From positions 19,117,952-19,181,951 of the forward strand of contig NC_049987.1 in assembly GCF_000003815.2 (NCBI RefSeq): a stretch of DNA of 64,000 nucleotides, written 5' to 3'. The stretch is from Branchiostoma floridae. Its lineage: Eukaryota; Chordata; Leptocardii; Amphioxiformes; Branchiostomatidae. Below the pieces are notes generated by a model. That model did not search any database and was not told where the DNA came from. It saw only the letters and a program-made list of their open reading frames with translations. Both the position numbers and the translations under genes were made by a program. Positions 12,401 through 21,523 of the stretch are shown here, in pieces. Every line of letters begins with the position of its first letter. Position 1 is the first letter of the stretch.

Positions 12401-12881
12401 GATTCTATGGAATCCCTAATGTGATAACGGGCCTACATGTATGAGCTCGTGTGATAGCCCAAAATATCACTCTGTCTGAAACCCAAAATATCTTTCTGTC
12501 TGGAACGTAGTCTCGGCCAAGGTATGATATGAAGTACTTGAAACGTCGATGAAGGTTTGACACCCAGGTAATAAGATACCCAAGCAACTGGATATGATTT
12601 TGGAAATGGTCAGATGTTTCAGGTAGATTTCACTACCTTTCATCAGTGATACTGAAGAACTTGAAGTGTTGATTTTCTAAATGCTTTTGACTTTTTTCAG
12701 ACCCGTCAGAAGAAAAAGGGAGGATATCCAGGCTGCCATCAGGGCGCACAAGGAGCGGAACACGGTCCTGTCACGCACCAACAGCGAGCTACAGGGGGAC
12801 CTGGCAGAGGCCACGGAGGAACGCGTAACGCTGGAACTGCAACTTCAGAAACTCAAGCCATTCGGGGTCACCGGCCTATAG
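344..12881 (+). CDS. REPS1: REPS1/2-like RalBP1-associated EH-domain protein, 3' part of gene (10 exons seen)
   Basis: This is the spliced 3' portion of a gene for a RalBP1-associated EPS-domain protein, a cytoplasmic adaptor linking Ral signalling to endocytosis. Joining exons 344-428, 1077-1229, 2562-2670, 3186-3406, 5612-5682, 6163-6324, 10340-10397, 10851-10903, 11846-12000 and 12701-12881 keeps one frame throughout and gives 415 residues plus a stop. Family hallmarks seen are IQPVPVRM at the start, RSGTSP, a proline stretch followed by THSRSVSLDLNR, many PPxPPR class SH3 ligands, and a C-terminal coiled coil (KREDIQAAIRAHKE ... LQKLKPF), which in REPS proteins is the RalBP1-binding end. 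The N-terminal EH domains are not in the window, so the gene is partial. Invertebrates usually have one REPS gene, so the 1-versus-2 symbol is nominal. It converges on the SLC16-like gene. Confidence 0.88.
1077..1229 (+). CDS. REPS1: REPS exon with RSGTSP motif and first PPPP run
   Basis: The acceptor is tccatcag and the donor is CTCAG|gtataa. The 153 bases keep phase 1 on both sides. The product contains RRERSGTSPSKHPKSG and APPPPSSRSKSAKSS, a serine- and proline-rich linker. Vertebrate REPS1 has a similar RS(H)SGTSP block before its proline region. Confidence 0.82.
2562..2670 (+). CDS. REPS1: REPS exon with tandem NAGNAG acceptor
   Basis: The exon encodes EEEMENGVPPHKKL, then TVSDTIRMRPRLAEKLSR. 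The acceptor reads aagcag, so splicing can occur after either AG (exon start 2562 or 2565), adding or dropping one alanine without changing frame. The donor is CCAAG|gtaccc. The exon enters in phase 1 and leaves in phase 2. Its assignment rests on frame continuity with both neighbours. Confidence 0.72.
3186..3406 (+). CDS. REPS1: REPS proline-rich exon with SRSVSLD motif
   Basis: This is the longest internal exon (221 bases, phase 2 to 1), with acceptor catcattag and donor GTAAAG|gttagg. It encodes several SH3-type ligands (LLPPPPPRPPPRR), then QTHSRSVSLDLNRVF, which closely matches the HSRSSSLDMNR block of vertebrate REPS1. The RSxSLD serine looks like a basophilic-kinase or 14-3-3 site; that is inference. 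GC content is much higher than in the flanking introns. Confidence 0.9.
3838..3970 (-). repeat. Penelope-type tail repeat with degenerate hammerhead core
   Basis: On the minus strand it reads CACTGACAA, a stem-loop (AGGATAG/CTATCT), then GAAACGTCTGA, followed by the family's AACTGCT...GGTAATAAGAC flank on the plus strand. The CUGANGA core has an A in place of the conserved G, so the copy is probably inactive. Confidence 0.6.
4203..4276 (+). CDS. Possible alternative last exon of REPS
   Basis: A strong polypyrimidine tract and acceptor (cttctttctctctag) precede an open stretch. From the phase-1 end of the preceding exon it reads ARQTAPQTQPTS, then AWADISWLEPVT, and meets a TAG at 4274-4276. 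Composition is proline/glutamine-rich like the rest of the linker. It could be an alternative terminal exon giving a protein without the coiled coil, or a decoy acceptor. No transcript evidence is available. Confidence 0.25.
4980..5320. mobile_element. MITE with GGCTCTAGCCAGC termini
   Basis: Starts CAAGGCTCTAGCCAGC and ends GCTGGCTAGAGCCCTG, 17-base near-perfect inverted termini. Internally it has several TTGACGGA/TCCGTCAA units. There is no coding capacity. Short non-coding elements of this sort are common in amphioxus genomes. Confidence 0.7.
5612..5682 (+). CDS. REPS1: REPS exon, APPPAVPPRH SH3-ligand segment
   Basis: The 71-base exon enters in phase 1 and leaves in phase 0. Its acceptor is gttgttttag and its donor is CTACG|gtaagt. 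It encodes GKHPAPQPLAPPPAVPPRHV and SPAT. The PPAVPPR core matches a similar segment in vertebrate REPS1. Confidence 0.82.
6163..6324 (+). CDS. REPS1: REPS exon with SRTMSLD motif
   Basis: The 162-base exon is phase 0 on both sides, with acceptor ttctttctccag and donor AAAGCT|gtgagt. The product includes AMPISPTPKTTPNNVVNFIT and ends KHSRTMSLDSKA, a second copy of the basic-x-S-L-D motif seen in the exon at 3186. Confidence 0.82.
7241..7429. repeat. 3 x 63 bp tandem repeat
   Basis: Units start at 7241, 7304 and 7367 (AAGTTATCACACGGTCCGGA...GGCCCAGGTATGAC). Because 63 is a multiple of three, the minus strand stays open as a 21-residue repeat; I regard that as incidental. A diverged related stretch lies at 12410-12535. 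Confidence 0.8.
7919..8037 (-). repeat. Penelope-type tail repeat, degenerate
   Basis: Same family as the repeat at 12031 (TGATGAAGGTTAGA ... GGTCAGACGTTTT...GTCAGTGACACTGA). Stem II of the hammerhead-like motif has been lost. Confidence 0.55.
8213..8306 (+). repeat. Penelope-type tail repeat, plus orientation, degenerate core
   Basis: Reads CAGTGTCACTGACAAAAGG, then a GGTAGTGGATGGTATCC hairpin and AAAACGTC. It lies about 180 bp downstream of the opposite-strand copy at 7919, making a loose inverted pair. Confidence 0.55.
8469..8525 (+). CDS. REPS1: Probable cassette exon of REPS (57 bases)
   Basis: A long C/T tract ending cgctttag precedes 57 bases that end CCCGAG|gtacgg. The length is a multiple of three and both neighbouring exons are phase 0 at this junction, so the exon can be included or skipped freely. 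It reads GSAFRTKWTFRRSVSFQPE in frame, again with a basic RRSVS serine motif. Conservation is unknown to me, so it is a candidate rather than a certain exon. Confidence 0.5.
9371..9412 (-). repeat. Degenerate copy of the second hammerhead-like repeat
   Basis: The plus strand TTTTGGTGACGGTCTGTCAC followed by CTTCGTCA is the complement of the stem II and core region of the motif at 26262. Flanks are not recognisably preserved. Confidence 0.35.
9845..10056. mobile_element. MITE, family A (GGCCATGTTGATT... termini)
   Basis: Left end GGCTATGATGGTTTGATTAT then ATGGATGACATCC; right end GGATGTTATTCATTTAATTG then AACCAGCATGGCC. They are inverted copies of one another. Internal sequence has no ORF. 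Confidence 0.65.
10340..10397 (+). CDS. REPS1: REPS exon, TPPTPPPRP segment
   Basis: This is a short exon (58 bases, phase 0 to 1) with acceptor gctgtgttgcag and donor GACAA|gtgagt. It encodes VPLATDTPPTPPPRPHDQT, another proline-rich SH3-ligand segment. Confidence 0.82.
10851..10903 (+). CDS. REPS1: REPS exon, PPTKPVKK segment
   Basis: The 53-base exon (phase 1 to 0) has acceptor tgtaatttcag and donor AAGAAG|gtaacc. It encodes RDKAEDTPVEPPTKPVKK. The PPxKPV(R/K) motif recurs in the same place in vertebrate REPS1. Confidence 0.85.
11210..11350 (-). repeat. tRNA-derived SINE remnant
   Basis: On the minus strand a B-box-like CTGGGTTTGAATCCC is followed by TGTGCCCTTGGGAAA, the post-tRNA motif seen in other SINE copies here. 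The A box is not clear. Confidence 0.5.
11846..12000 (+). CDS. REPS1: REPS basic linker exon before the coiled coil
   Basis: The 155-base exon (phase 0 to 2) has acceptor tattcacag and a perfect donor CACCTCC|gtaagt. It starts KAPTPPPVRPRNRHRSGEDS, continues with a charged stretch (KSELRQEEPSTNDRRRHVS) and ends RVPPIPPP. Confidence 0.85.
12031..12155 (-). repeat. Penelope-type tail repeat with near-intact hammerhead core
   Basis: Plus-strand landmarks are GTCGATGTAGGTTAGACATC, GGTAATAAGA, and GGAAACGGTCGGACGTTTCG ending at GTCAGTGACACTG. The ribozyme-like core is listed separately at 12110-12154. Confidence 0.65.
12110..12154 (-). ncRNA. Hammerhead-ribozyme-like motif (minimal, dimer type)
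   Basis: On the minus strand the order is GTCA, then CTGACGA (12142-12148), then a six-pair stem II GGATAG/CTATCC closed by a six-base loop, then GAA-ACGT-C. The palindromic ACGU would form stem III only between two molecules, as described for Penelope-like element hammerheads. The stem I partner is CGAC, pairing three of four positions with GTCA. This is sequence pattern only; self-cleavage is not shown. Confidence 0.6.
12544..12655 (-). repeat. Penelope-type tail repeat with CUGAUGA core
   Basis: The minus strand carries canonical CTGATGA, stem II AGGTAG/CTACCT and GAAACATC. ACGU has become ACAU, which weakens the intermolecular stem III. Located directly upstream of the last REPS exon. 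Confidence 0.6.
12701..12881 (+). CDS. REPS1: REPS last coding exon: C-terminal coiled coil
   Basis: The acceptor is gacttttttcag and the stop TAG is at 12879-12881. The exon encodes VRRKREDIQAAIRAHKERNT, then VLSRTNSELQGDLAEATEER and a leucine-rich end LELQLQKLKPFGVTGL. The pattern RKxxIQAxIRxxKExNxVLxRxNSEL ... QLxxLxPF is the signature C-terminus of REPS1/REPS2 and is the strongest evidence for the gene call. In vertebrates this region binds RalBP1. Confidence 0.93.
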
Positions 12882-13840
12882 CACCGCGGGTAGCGCACAG
12901 GTAGCTTAATCCGTCGGGTACGCTATTGTACGTACATCCAGCTTCTCACAGCGATAACTACACGGCAAAACGACCGCAGCGAACGCCTCATGCACATTAT
13001 CCAGATTGCATGGACAAGACTTTTACTCAAGTCCCTTCACACAAGGATCTTGAAGGAAAGGCTTTAAGATTTAACACCAGATTTTGCACTACAGGTACAC
13101 TGTCATAGGCATAGTCGTGGTTAAACACTGTAATATGCAAACAGACACGTTTTTGAGAATGGCAGAAGTTCGTTTGCGGTGGCAATAACAAACTTACATT
13201 TACAAGCAACACAAGTCAAGTTTGCCCTTGCCATAGCCCATAGAAGGTCAAAGGTGAGATGTCAGAGGTCAAGGTCATAGGTAGCCAGTGACCTTTTCCA
13301 TGCTTGCAGAAAGCTGAGTGGAAAAAGAGGCCCTATTTCACAAAGAAACTACTAAAAAGTATTTTTCCCCACTGCCTCCCTTCTTGCTATACAAAATGTA
13401 AATGCCAGTAAAGCGAAGGATTCTCGAAACTGTCGTGGTGGCAATCTCGTTTTGCCCCCGGTTAGAAACTACGTAGTTGTGCAAGGGGGTCGGAAAATGG
13501 TAGAAAGTAGCGTACGTCTTTGCCGCTGTGTGTCTTCCCGTCGTGTAGTATTTTTGTGACTCTCGTGAAGGATATATCTCTCTCAAGCAAGGCAGAAAAG
13601 CGACTGAAAAGTGTTGAAAAGCTGTTTCACCAAACTTCAAACTTGTATGGCACGAGCTCACCTCCTACTACAGAAATAGAAATAATTCTCACCATACTTT
13701 TTCCTTATGTTTTGAAGGAACTAAGTGATGCGCGTAGTTTTTGCAAGCCAAATTGTTCAAATTATGTACTGACTTGCAAAAGGAACAGTAACAATGATTG
13801 TCCTTTGTCGTAGTGAAATAAACTTTCAACACTTTCTGCG
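12882..13840 (+). other. Probable REPS 3' UTR
   Basis: The sequence following the REPS stop has no coding potential on either strand. The first clear polyadenylation hexamer is AATAAA at 13817-13822, so a UTR of roughly 940 bases is likely. Around 13246-13283 it carries a cluster of AGGTCA-like half-sites. Confidence 0.5.
13817..13822 (+). terminator. Candidate polyadenylation signal of REPS
   Basis: A canonical AATAAA about 935 bases after the REPS stop, on the coding strand. No stronger hexamer was noticed earlier in the UTR. Confidence 0.45.
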
Positions 13841-13922
13841 TACCTTTTGGTAATAAGGCAAGAGGGTATGAGATGTTCTTTAAATGGAAGAGATGTACAA
13901 TAGAAGAATTAGAACCACACAA

Positions 13923-16900
13923 ACTTTTTTAACATCGAACTATTTCATCGCGTACGTCTGTAAGTAAAAGAACGCATTTGAACGACATTTCCCAAACCAT
14001 AGAGATCAGTTGTTTGTTGTACTGTCTGATTTAGGACATGTGACTACAAAATAAGCCTTTTTTGGGAGTATTTTACGAAAGTGGGGAAGAAGAATAGAGA
14101 CAGACAGCAATATCCAGAAACGTTTGCCGATATATCTGTGGGCACCGTGTCGCCCTGTGGAAGTGAAATCTGGGCCCTGTAACACCGTTTAAAGAATGTT
14201 GTAAAAAGGTGCTCTATTATTTACAAGTGCATGATGACGATTAATTAGTTTGTAAGCAAAATCCCCGCTATGTTGAAAGCAGTTTATGTGGTTCAAGAAC
14301 GTCTACTAAGGTTTGAGAGAGTATATTGTCTTTGTGCCATGTACCGGAGAAATCATGTGGTATTTCTTGTCCATATAGATATGTAGTCAACTAACGTGTA
14401 CATGTACAGAGATAGGTCCAGAGTCATTTTGAGTGAAGAAGGAACAAGTGCAAATGGTATGAAATAAGTGTAGAAAGCTTAAACATATTCCATTGTTTTC
14501 GAGTAAGATGACAGTGAGAAAGAAATGATAACTTCTTTCAATGCTGATTAGAAGATGGTTGGTTATTAAATGACCCGTTGTTTGAGTAAGATCATGCCAG
14601 AAGTTTTATGTTAAGCAGAATCGTGTCCACAATATTTGGACCTCCCCCCATCATACAAACATGGAAATGTCCATCCACATGGATCTGATAGCATGGAATA
14701 GTTTATTTCAGTCAAAGAGGGGTGGCCAGGGTCAAAGATTGTTATGTTAACTACATGAACAATTACAACCCTGCTGATGAAAGTTCCAGTATTATGAAAA
14801 CCTTATTTAGAAACTATGGATATTATTATTGTAGATAAGAGACTTATGTAGATAATAGATATGCACATAGTGTAATATTTGAAACTATGGAAAAAAAAAA
14901 ACTAACCGAGAAAAGAGAGAGTTAACGACAAAAGAAGAAATAGTAGAATATTATAAAGGTATATGCAGAACACCAACATTGTGAGATGTCAGTTCCTTTA
15001 ACAAAATTGATGTGTTTAAGATGATTATACTGCCTGCCAAAGTAACCATATTCACGGTAACATTTTTCAAACCTTCCCTCAACAATGCAAGTACACTAGA
15101 GAGTCAGTTTTGTGTTATTTTTGCCATTTTTGTAGAAAATTTAGTAGCCAGATTTGAACTTTTGTTGTTGTTATTGTTTAAGGTCATACCATTTCCTTTC
15201 CTAGTGTCATGGGCATTTTGAGGTAAAAAAACAACAACTTTCAACTATATCCACTTCAAAAAATGAGTACCAATGTATAGTTTTTCCCACCAGCCATTTT
15301 TTTGCACCCAAGAAGCAACAAATTGAATTGATATGGCCAAACAATGGCTGTCACCAACTGCCATGTTCACAGTTATTTTATTGCTTAGAGCAGGTAAACT
15401 TAAGAGTTTGATTTCTTCTTTTTGAAACAGGAGCTGGGGTTGTCATGCATGATTTCACAAAAGCTTTGGATTTCGAAAAAAAGGTGGCCATGCCAGAAGG
15501 TATATATTACACTTCCACATCCCTAAGTGCTGCTGAAATATTCCATAATTACAATCTAGACAAGGCAAATATCAAATATAACCTTCTCATTTGCATTTTA
15601 GACGATCCTTAGAATCATAATCTACAAGTCTTTTTTGTTTGGGATGGTTGCAAAATTCTTCTGCATCCGCAAGAAGTTTGCATAATAGTTTGTAAGAAAC
15701 AGCTACATTATAGGTTTTTGGTTTGTCTTTTTTATTAGACATACAGGTATACTTGAGAATACACTTAAGAAAGAACACGTGTCTTTCCATTGAGAGAGAA
15801 GTGCAATAGCATCACACATTGTCAAAGATACCCAACACGTCCTATATCATAGGCATGGGTACATCGATAGTCCTTTTTTTCTTGTAAACCTTATCATAAG
15901 CAGTGTTTAGCATTATCAACATTTGCCTTTAGGTAAATTACACCAAGTGTCACTGTCATAAACATTACTTTTATTACCCTAACCATATATCTTGCCATTA
16001 CGATTAGTACCTTTGTCATAAAATGATTAGAATATCTGTAAGCTTAGTTTGAGTCAAATGGATATTAATTGTATTATATCAGTTGATTATTGAATGTAAG
16101 GATACTGAAGGTAGGTTGAATTGTTACGTTAGTTTACCAATGCTTTCTTTGCAATTAAATACAAAATTCCAAGTAAAGAATATGCTTACTAATTGTGTTA
16201 GAAAGTTATTGCCCAAAAGGCCAATGTAAACTCAATATAATGGTAATATTTTGTGAAAAAGTAGTATATGATGGCAACTTCTTACCAAGTAAGTGTGGCA
16301 AACTTGTTCTTCAAGCGTATACTTCTAAAGATCAAAGAACTCACTTGTACATTTTGTTTGTGGCATATTATTAAGTATCTTCATTACACCGAGGAGATAT
16401 ATGACGAGACTGCACATTGTAATATTAGGTTTTGCTAATAATTAATTCAGAAGAACCCCATGTATGTCTTGCTGACATGTTTTGATCGCAATTGAGAGAC
16501 ATACCCTATTGTCCATGGGATGATGAAAAGGGTGTGGCGTTTTCATGGATTAAACCTATTATTCATGCCAAAAGGTGTGACCAATTGTGCTGGTTATCTT
16601 TGCGTGTAGGTTATGATTTTGGTAGCATGCACATGTGTGTGTATGTGTGTGTATGTGTGACTGTATTTGCATGTTAGTGTTTCTTACTATCTCATTATAC
16701 AATATGTTTCAGGCTTGGTGTAATCTTTAAGTCTTCATTTTATGAAGCGTATCCGCCAATGTAAGACAGTAATGCCATTGCAATGGAAAGAACAAGTGGT
16801 TTTGGTTGTGGTTATAGGTACCTGTCCAAGGTGCTGAAATTAGATCTAACTCCGCTAGCTGGCGCCATTACCGCCTGGCATACCTTCTGACACCACGTCT

Positions 16901-17397
16901 TTCGCATTCAAATACGTACATCAACAAGGTAACTAAGTGCGGTACCTCCTATCAGGGAATTGTAGTAGTCCAATCTGATAACATCCAAAGAAAACATAAG
17001 AAAAAAGGCAGCCGAATTTTTGTTGTTAATACTTATTGACAACATATTTTAATATAAAATTTCCTTAAATTAGATCCCTAAACTTATTCACTACAAATAA
17101 ATTTCCCCATACAATTTTTTTACAAGTATTTAATTTTGTCGTGATCTGAATAAGCACATTCACTGTTCCTAGTACGCATTCGCTTCGATACGAATTATGG
17201 GCAATATGTGAAAGGTGAAGGTCCCTCTGATATAAACAAATCACGACAGGCAATGTTACGAAAATCGAAACACTGGTTGAGACGAGAAAGTTTAACCAAT
17301 AACAAATGAGAGACCTTAACCTTTGAAATATTACCCAAAACCCTGTTACTGCGCATGCGTTCTCACAGTAGTGCTTATTGATGTAACGTTAGAATGT
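13923..17397. other. Intergenic, no gene recognised
   Basis: AT-rich sequence downstream of REPS with no long ORF, no RNA gene and no clear repeat apart from a GT-rich microsatellite at about 16630-16665 (TGTGTGTGTATGTGTGTG). Confidence 0.5.
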
Positions 17398-17875
17398 ACA
17401 GTTGCATGCAAAATTATTCACTTCCCTTCACATTTTGGCTACTTTGGCCAAATTACAACTACAGACTGGTGCTTAATCATATACAAATAGTGAACAAATT
17501 AGTTTATTACAAACTGATTCCAGATCAAAAGTCATTCATTCAATAGTCCATCTAAATTCGCAACTTTCACACCAAAAGCAGGTTGCAAAATCATTCACGT
17601 CGTGAGTTTCTGTCTTTGGCACTTCGTTGGCACCATTTAGCTACAAAAACCTACTGCAGACAGGAATATAGCCCGTCACAAGCTTCTACTAGCAGCACAC
17701 TTTTGGGACTTTTTTGCCCATTCACGGCGGCCTATGGTCTTCAGCTCACCAATGTTCTAAAAATCTGCAAGCCACAACAGCTTTCTCCAAATTCCCCCTA
17801 CAGATTCTCAATCGGGGGTATAAGTCTGGAGACTGTTATGGCCACTCAACAACAGTAGAGAAGTCAACGAAGTCT
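17398..17875 (-). pseudogene. Decayed Tc1-type transposon with transposase C-terminal remnant
   Basis: A terminal-repeat-like end ACAGTTGCATGCAAAATTAT lies at 17398. On the minus strand at about 17780-17875, WP-stop-QSPDLYPRLRI corresponds to the Tc1 transposase block WPxQSPDLNPIENLW, which holds a catalytic aspartate, followed by LEKAVVACR in place of LKxAVxxR. Several stops and frame breaks make it inactive. A second internal copy of the terminal motif (GGTTGCAAAATCATTCAC) is at 17581. Confidence 0.65.
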
Positions 17876-18467
17876 CATTTTGATCACACCGTACATTATA
17901 CATTATTTTATTTTATTTTATTTCATTTTATTCACATTTATTTCACATTTATTTGTTTATAGGACAAAAAGCATATCCGTTATGTGAGTTTTCTGCCCAA
18001 TAAACATAAAACAAATAACAGTCAATGTCAACGGGAATTTATAAATACAACAAATAACAAAGATTTGCATTGGATAAGCCAACTCAGCATTAATGGAAGA
18101 AAAATAATAATTGCAGAGATACAATAAAAACGAACTAAGCTGTGACAAGTACAGACACAAGGCTGGCTTAGCAATCAAATTGAACTGAATGAATTTTCCA
18201 GTCTTTGTAATGTAGGCATTATACATTAGACGGGTTACTTACTTGTAACCTTCTTTGAACTGAATTGTCTTATCAGCACTCAACACCTGACGTAATATAG
18301 AATGATACATATCTGTACCACACAGCTACGCTCTCCAAATTTGTCAGGATAACAACAATATGATTTAAACTTACATTACTATGCCCTTTGATGATAAGTG
18401 TACCGGAGTTGTTCATAGTTATGGTATGAAACCTGTTTCTACCAGATCAGGGTATGATAAAAGCTAA

Positions 18468-18932
18468 GTCGATGAAGTTTAGACACCCAGGTAATAAGAC
18501 ATGCCAAATAGCAGTTACTCAAGCGACTGGATATGATTTTGGAAACAATCAGACGTTTCAGATATCGTCTGAGACACTGAAGAGACCTGGTAGAAACAGC
18601 TTTTATCATATGCCAAAATGCAGTTACTCAAGCAACTGGATGTGATTTTTTTTTGGAAACGGTTAGATAGTATCCACTACAGTGGTCAGTGACACTATCT
18701 TTGGTCAGTGTCATGGATGAAAGATAGTGGATACTATCTGAAACGTCTGACCGTTTCCAAAATCATATCCAGTTGCTTAAGTAGCTGCATTTCGGCATAT
18801 GATCAAAGCTGTTTCTACCAGATCTCTTCAGTGTCCTTCAAAAAGATAGTGGAAGATATCTGAAACGTCTGACCGTTTCCAAAATTATATCTAGTTACTT
18901 GCATGCATTGAGTAACTGCTTTTTGGCGTGTT
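18468..18932. repeat. Cluster of four Penelope-type tail repeats in inverted arrangement
   Basis: Two minus-orientation copies (18468-18582, 18607-18700) face two plus-orientation copies (18702-18800, 18826-18932). The segment 18575-18833 is a long imperfect palindrome, from CACTGAAGAGACCTGGTAG to CTACCAGATCTCTTCAGTG. The plus copy at 18702 has an intact stem II and GAAACGTCTGACC, but its CUGANGA is altered to TGGATGA. Confidence 0.65.
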
Positions 18933-21100
18933 CTTGTGTGTATTGTAACAGTACTTCTAAAAGGAGCACTAAAGTCCAGAAAAACATTTTATTTTCCAAT
19001 GCCGTTGCCAATGGAATGCATAATCAGCCGACGCTTTACCAAGGTCAGAAATTGTGCAAAACAGTTACCATCTCAGTTAGATGGTTACGAAGGTTTCAAA
19101 AAGGTTATAACAAAAGGGCAGCAAACACCCACATGATGGTAATATAATGTGGAATTAACTCTACTCGTCTTACAAATTGCGTCGGGCGGTTACAAATTGC
19201 TACGCTTGACCCTGCCTCAGTATATCCGCTTGCCTACAAGCATTTCGTGGAAACATCTCACGTTCTTCAAAACATTTCCGGGAATTTCCAAACCAACGAT
19301 TACGATTTAGATTTGCTCAGTCAAAGACACGCCCGATCTATCCGCCTGTATACGCGTGCTGAATCGATATTTTGTTTAACGTGTCATGGCACAAGTCATG
19401 CCGGAGCTATGGAACCCGCAAATTGGATTGATGTAGCGTTTAACAACTTAACCGCACATTGATTTATTGAATGCCGTTTCCCAAAACGGATGTCTCGTCT
19501 TGTTTTCACATCAATTATGACTTGCTAAAATCGTTAAGACTTTATTATTAGCAGGCGTCTATATGATTGACTTTGACTTTATTGACGATGAGACAAGTCA
19601 CTACAATGGTCTGCCTAGGCAGCTTTGGGCTGGTAGCGGCGGACCCTACACAAATGCGGACGAACATACAAAGAATTCATCGCAAGGAACATTACAATAT
19701 GATGCATGATATAATATAATGACAATGGCCACTTTTCATACCATAGCGATGGCTTTCTAAGTGTGGGCAACGTTTTTATTTGGATATAACATTTTCAAAT
19801 AGTTTGCTCTCACTTGATTTTAGGCCTTAAAACTTCTCCTTTTGTATCTTTGGTCCCATACCCATCTATATTTTTGATGACTATGGTTGCAGACAGCTTT
19901 TGATGTAAGGGCGGTGTTGTGTAGGTTTGGTCCTCCTAGTCGCTTGCTCAGGAACTGCAGGGGCGTTTTTGTTGAAATATTTCAATTTGCAAACATGATC
20001 GAAATGGGTGATGTTTGTATCTTGAAGTCTTATTGGAGGTGAACATAAGACAAACCAAGCATGTGAAAGAATGGTCTAGATGTTTAGTCCTGTGGTTGAG
20101 GAGCACTTTTTATTTTTGCTGGATTTTTTTGCCCTTTTTTGCGCCTTATTGGGTCCCCAGAGGATGTCATCCGTAAAATTAAGTCTATCTGGCCTTATCA
20201 CCAACCGCAAAAGGTGTCATAATATTTCACATGCCAGGCAAGGAGGAGACCAACGGTTGCTAGAGACTGCTATAGATATACATGTATATTGACAGATACA
20301 TAATGTCCACAATGATCTATGTTTACATGTATGCTGGATATTTAAGAGATGAATTTGCTTGTAATAATAACAAGCGGGAAGTGCCATAAATATGACAGTG
20401 GACATATACTTTGTATTTAGAATAAAACGACAGCTACAGATTGAAGAATAAACTACATGTAATAACTGCAATACTTGTCGTCAAGTCCTTTATTCTCTTT
20501 AGGTCAACACAGAAATTCAAGAAATATTAAAGTGTTACGAAGTCGTTATAGTGTAGTATAACCACATCTCAGTTGTGTACAAAGACGTACCGATCTTCAG
20601 TTTGCAAATACTAGCCATTTTTGGTCCCAGATATGAACTATTATTTCTTATGTAACAAGCCAAATAGCGACACATCCCATTTAAGAAGGTCATTTCAAAC
20701 GAGTTAGAAATCTGGCTATACATATCAAAGCAAACACATCAATGGTACATCTATATTTGGCAAAGAAGTGACTAATAGTAAGAAGGATCTTCAATTGCCC
20801 AATATGTACAATGGATCAAGTCATTAATACCCAGCGAAATAAAAACAAATCCCCTTTGCGATGGTCATTGTATATGAATTAGAAATCTGGCCATACATAT
20901 TAAAGCATATCAAGGGTACAACTATATTTGGCAAAAAGGTGATGAAGAGTAAGAAAGAGTTGTGTCCTGTACTTTGCCGGCCTACTTTGCTTTTCATCCT
21001 CCCCCGCCTGGCTCTTGAGTACAATCTTCACAGTGTTTTTATCACCAGAATCTCGTTTAATTGTTGCTTTCCTTTCATCTGCTCGCTCGTGAAGTTTCAA
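18933..21100. other. Intergenic, no gene recognised
   Basis: No coding unit supported. 20162-20200 holds a solo MITE terminus (GGATGTCATCCGTAAAATTA). 20645-20780 and 20830-20960 are diverged tandem copies sharing AAATCTGGC(T/C)ATACATAT. Confidence 0.45.
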
Positions 21101-21105
21101 CGTTG

Positions 21106-21523
21106 GCTCAGTTCGGCCTTGATCTTGGCCGTGGAAAGAAAATTGGCAAATCCTTTCTTCAGGGAGAATACTTCCTCGTGGCTTCCTCATTATTTTCTTA
21201 TTTCATGCCGTTGTTTCCGCTTGGTATTCACCTTCCAGACTACAGTTCAGGCCCCAACAGTGCAACAAATTTGTAAGTACCCACACTCTTGAAGAATTTT
21301 GGGTGCGTTCATGTATCCACCACATAAGCTCAGTTCGGCCTTGATCTTGACCGTCACACGGCGTGGAAACAAAATTGGAAAATCTTTCCCTCAGCGAATC
21401 ATTCCTTCAGAATGCTCCGTCGGCTTCCTCGTTATTTCCTTATTTCATGCCGTTATTTCCGCTTTGTATTCACCTTCGAGACTGCAGTTCAGGTCCCAAC
21501 AGTGCTACAAATTTGTAAGTACC
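21106..21523. repeat. Tandem duplication, period 222 bp
   Basis: Copies start at 21106 and 21328 with GCTCAGTTCGGCCTTGATCT and end with CAACAGTGC(A/T)ACAAATTTG followed by TAAGTACC. A third partial echo (CCCACTCTTGAAGAATCTTA) is at about 21645. Frames differ between copies, so coding is unlikely. Confidence 0.7.

Larger units (their letters stand above)
1230..12700. other. REPS introns: mostly unique AT-rich sequence with embedded repeats
   Basis: Between the exons listed separately, the introns hold a MITE (4980-5320), a 63-bp tandem repeat (7241-7429), hammerhead-type retroelement tails (3838-3970, 7919-8037, 8213-8306, 12031-12155, 12544-12655), a MITE (9845-10056) and a SINE remnant (11210-11350). 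The remaining intron sequence shows nothing I can name. Confidence 0.6.

Noticed and set aside
13338-13661. 107-codon minus-strand frame
   Set aside because: Lies within the REPS 3' UTR, antisense, with no domain and no splice context.
20861-21292. 143-codon plus-strand frame (20861-21292) and 96-codon minus frame
   Set aside because: Overlaps a tandem duplication whose second copy is shifted in frame; both strands are open, and no conserved features are present.
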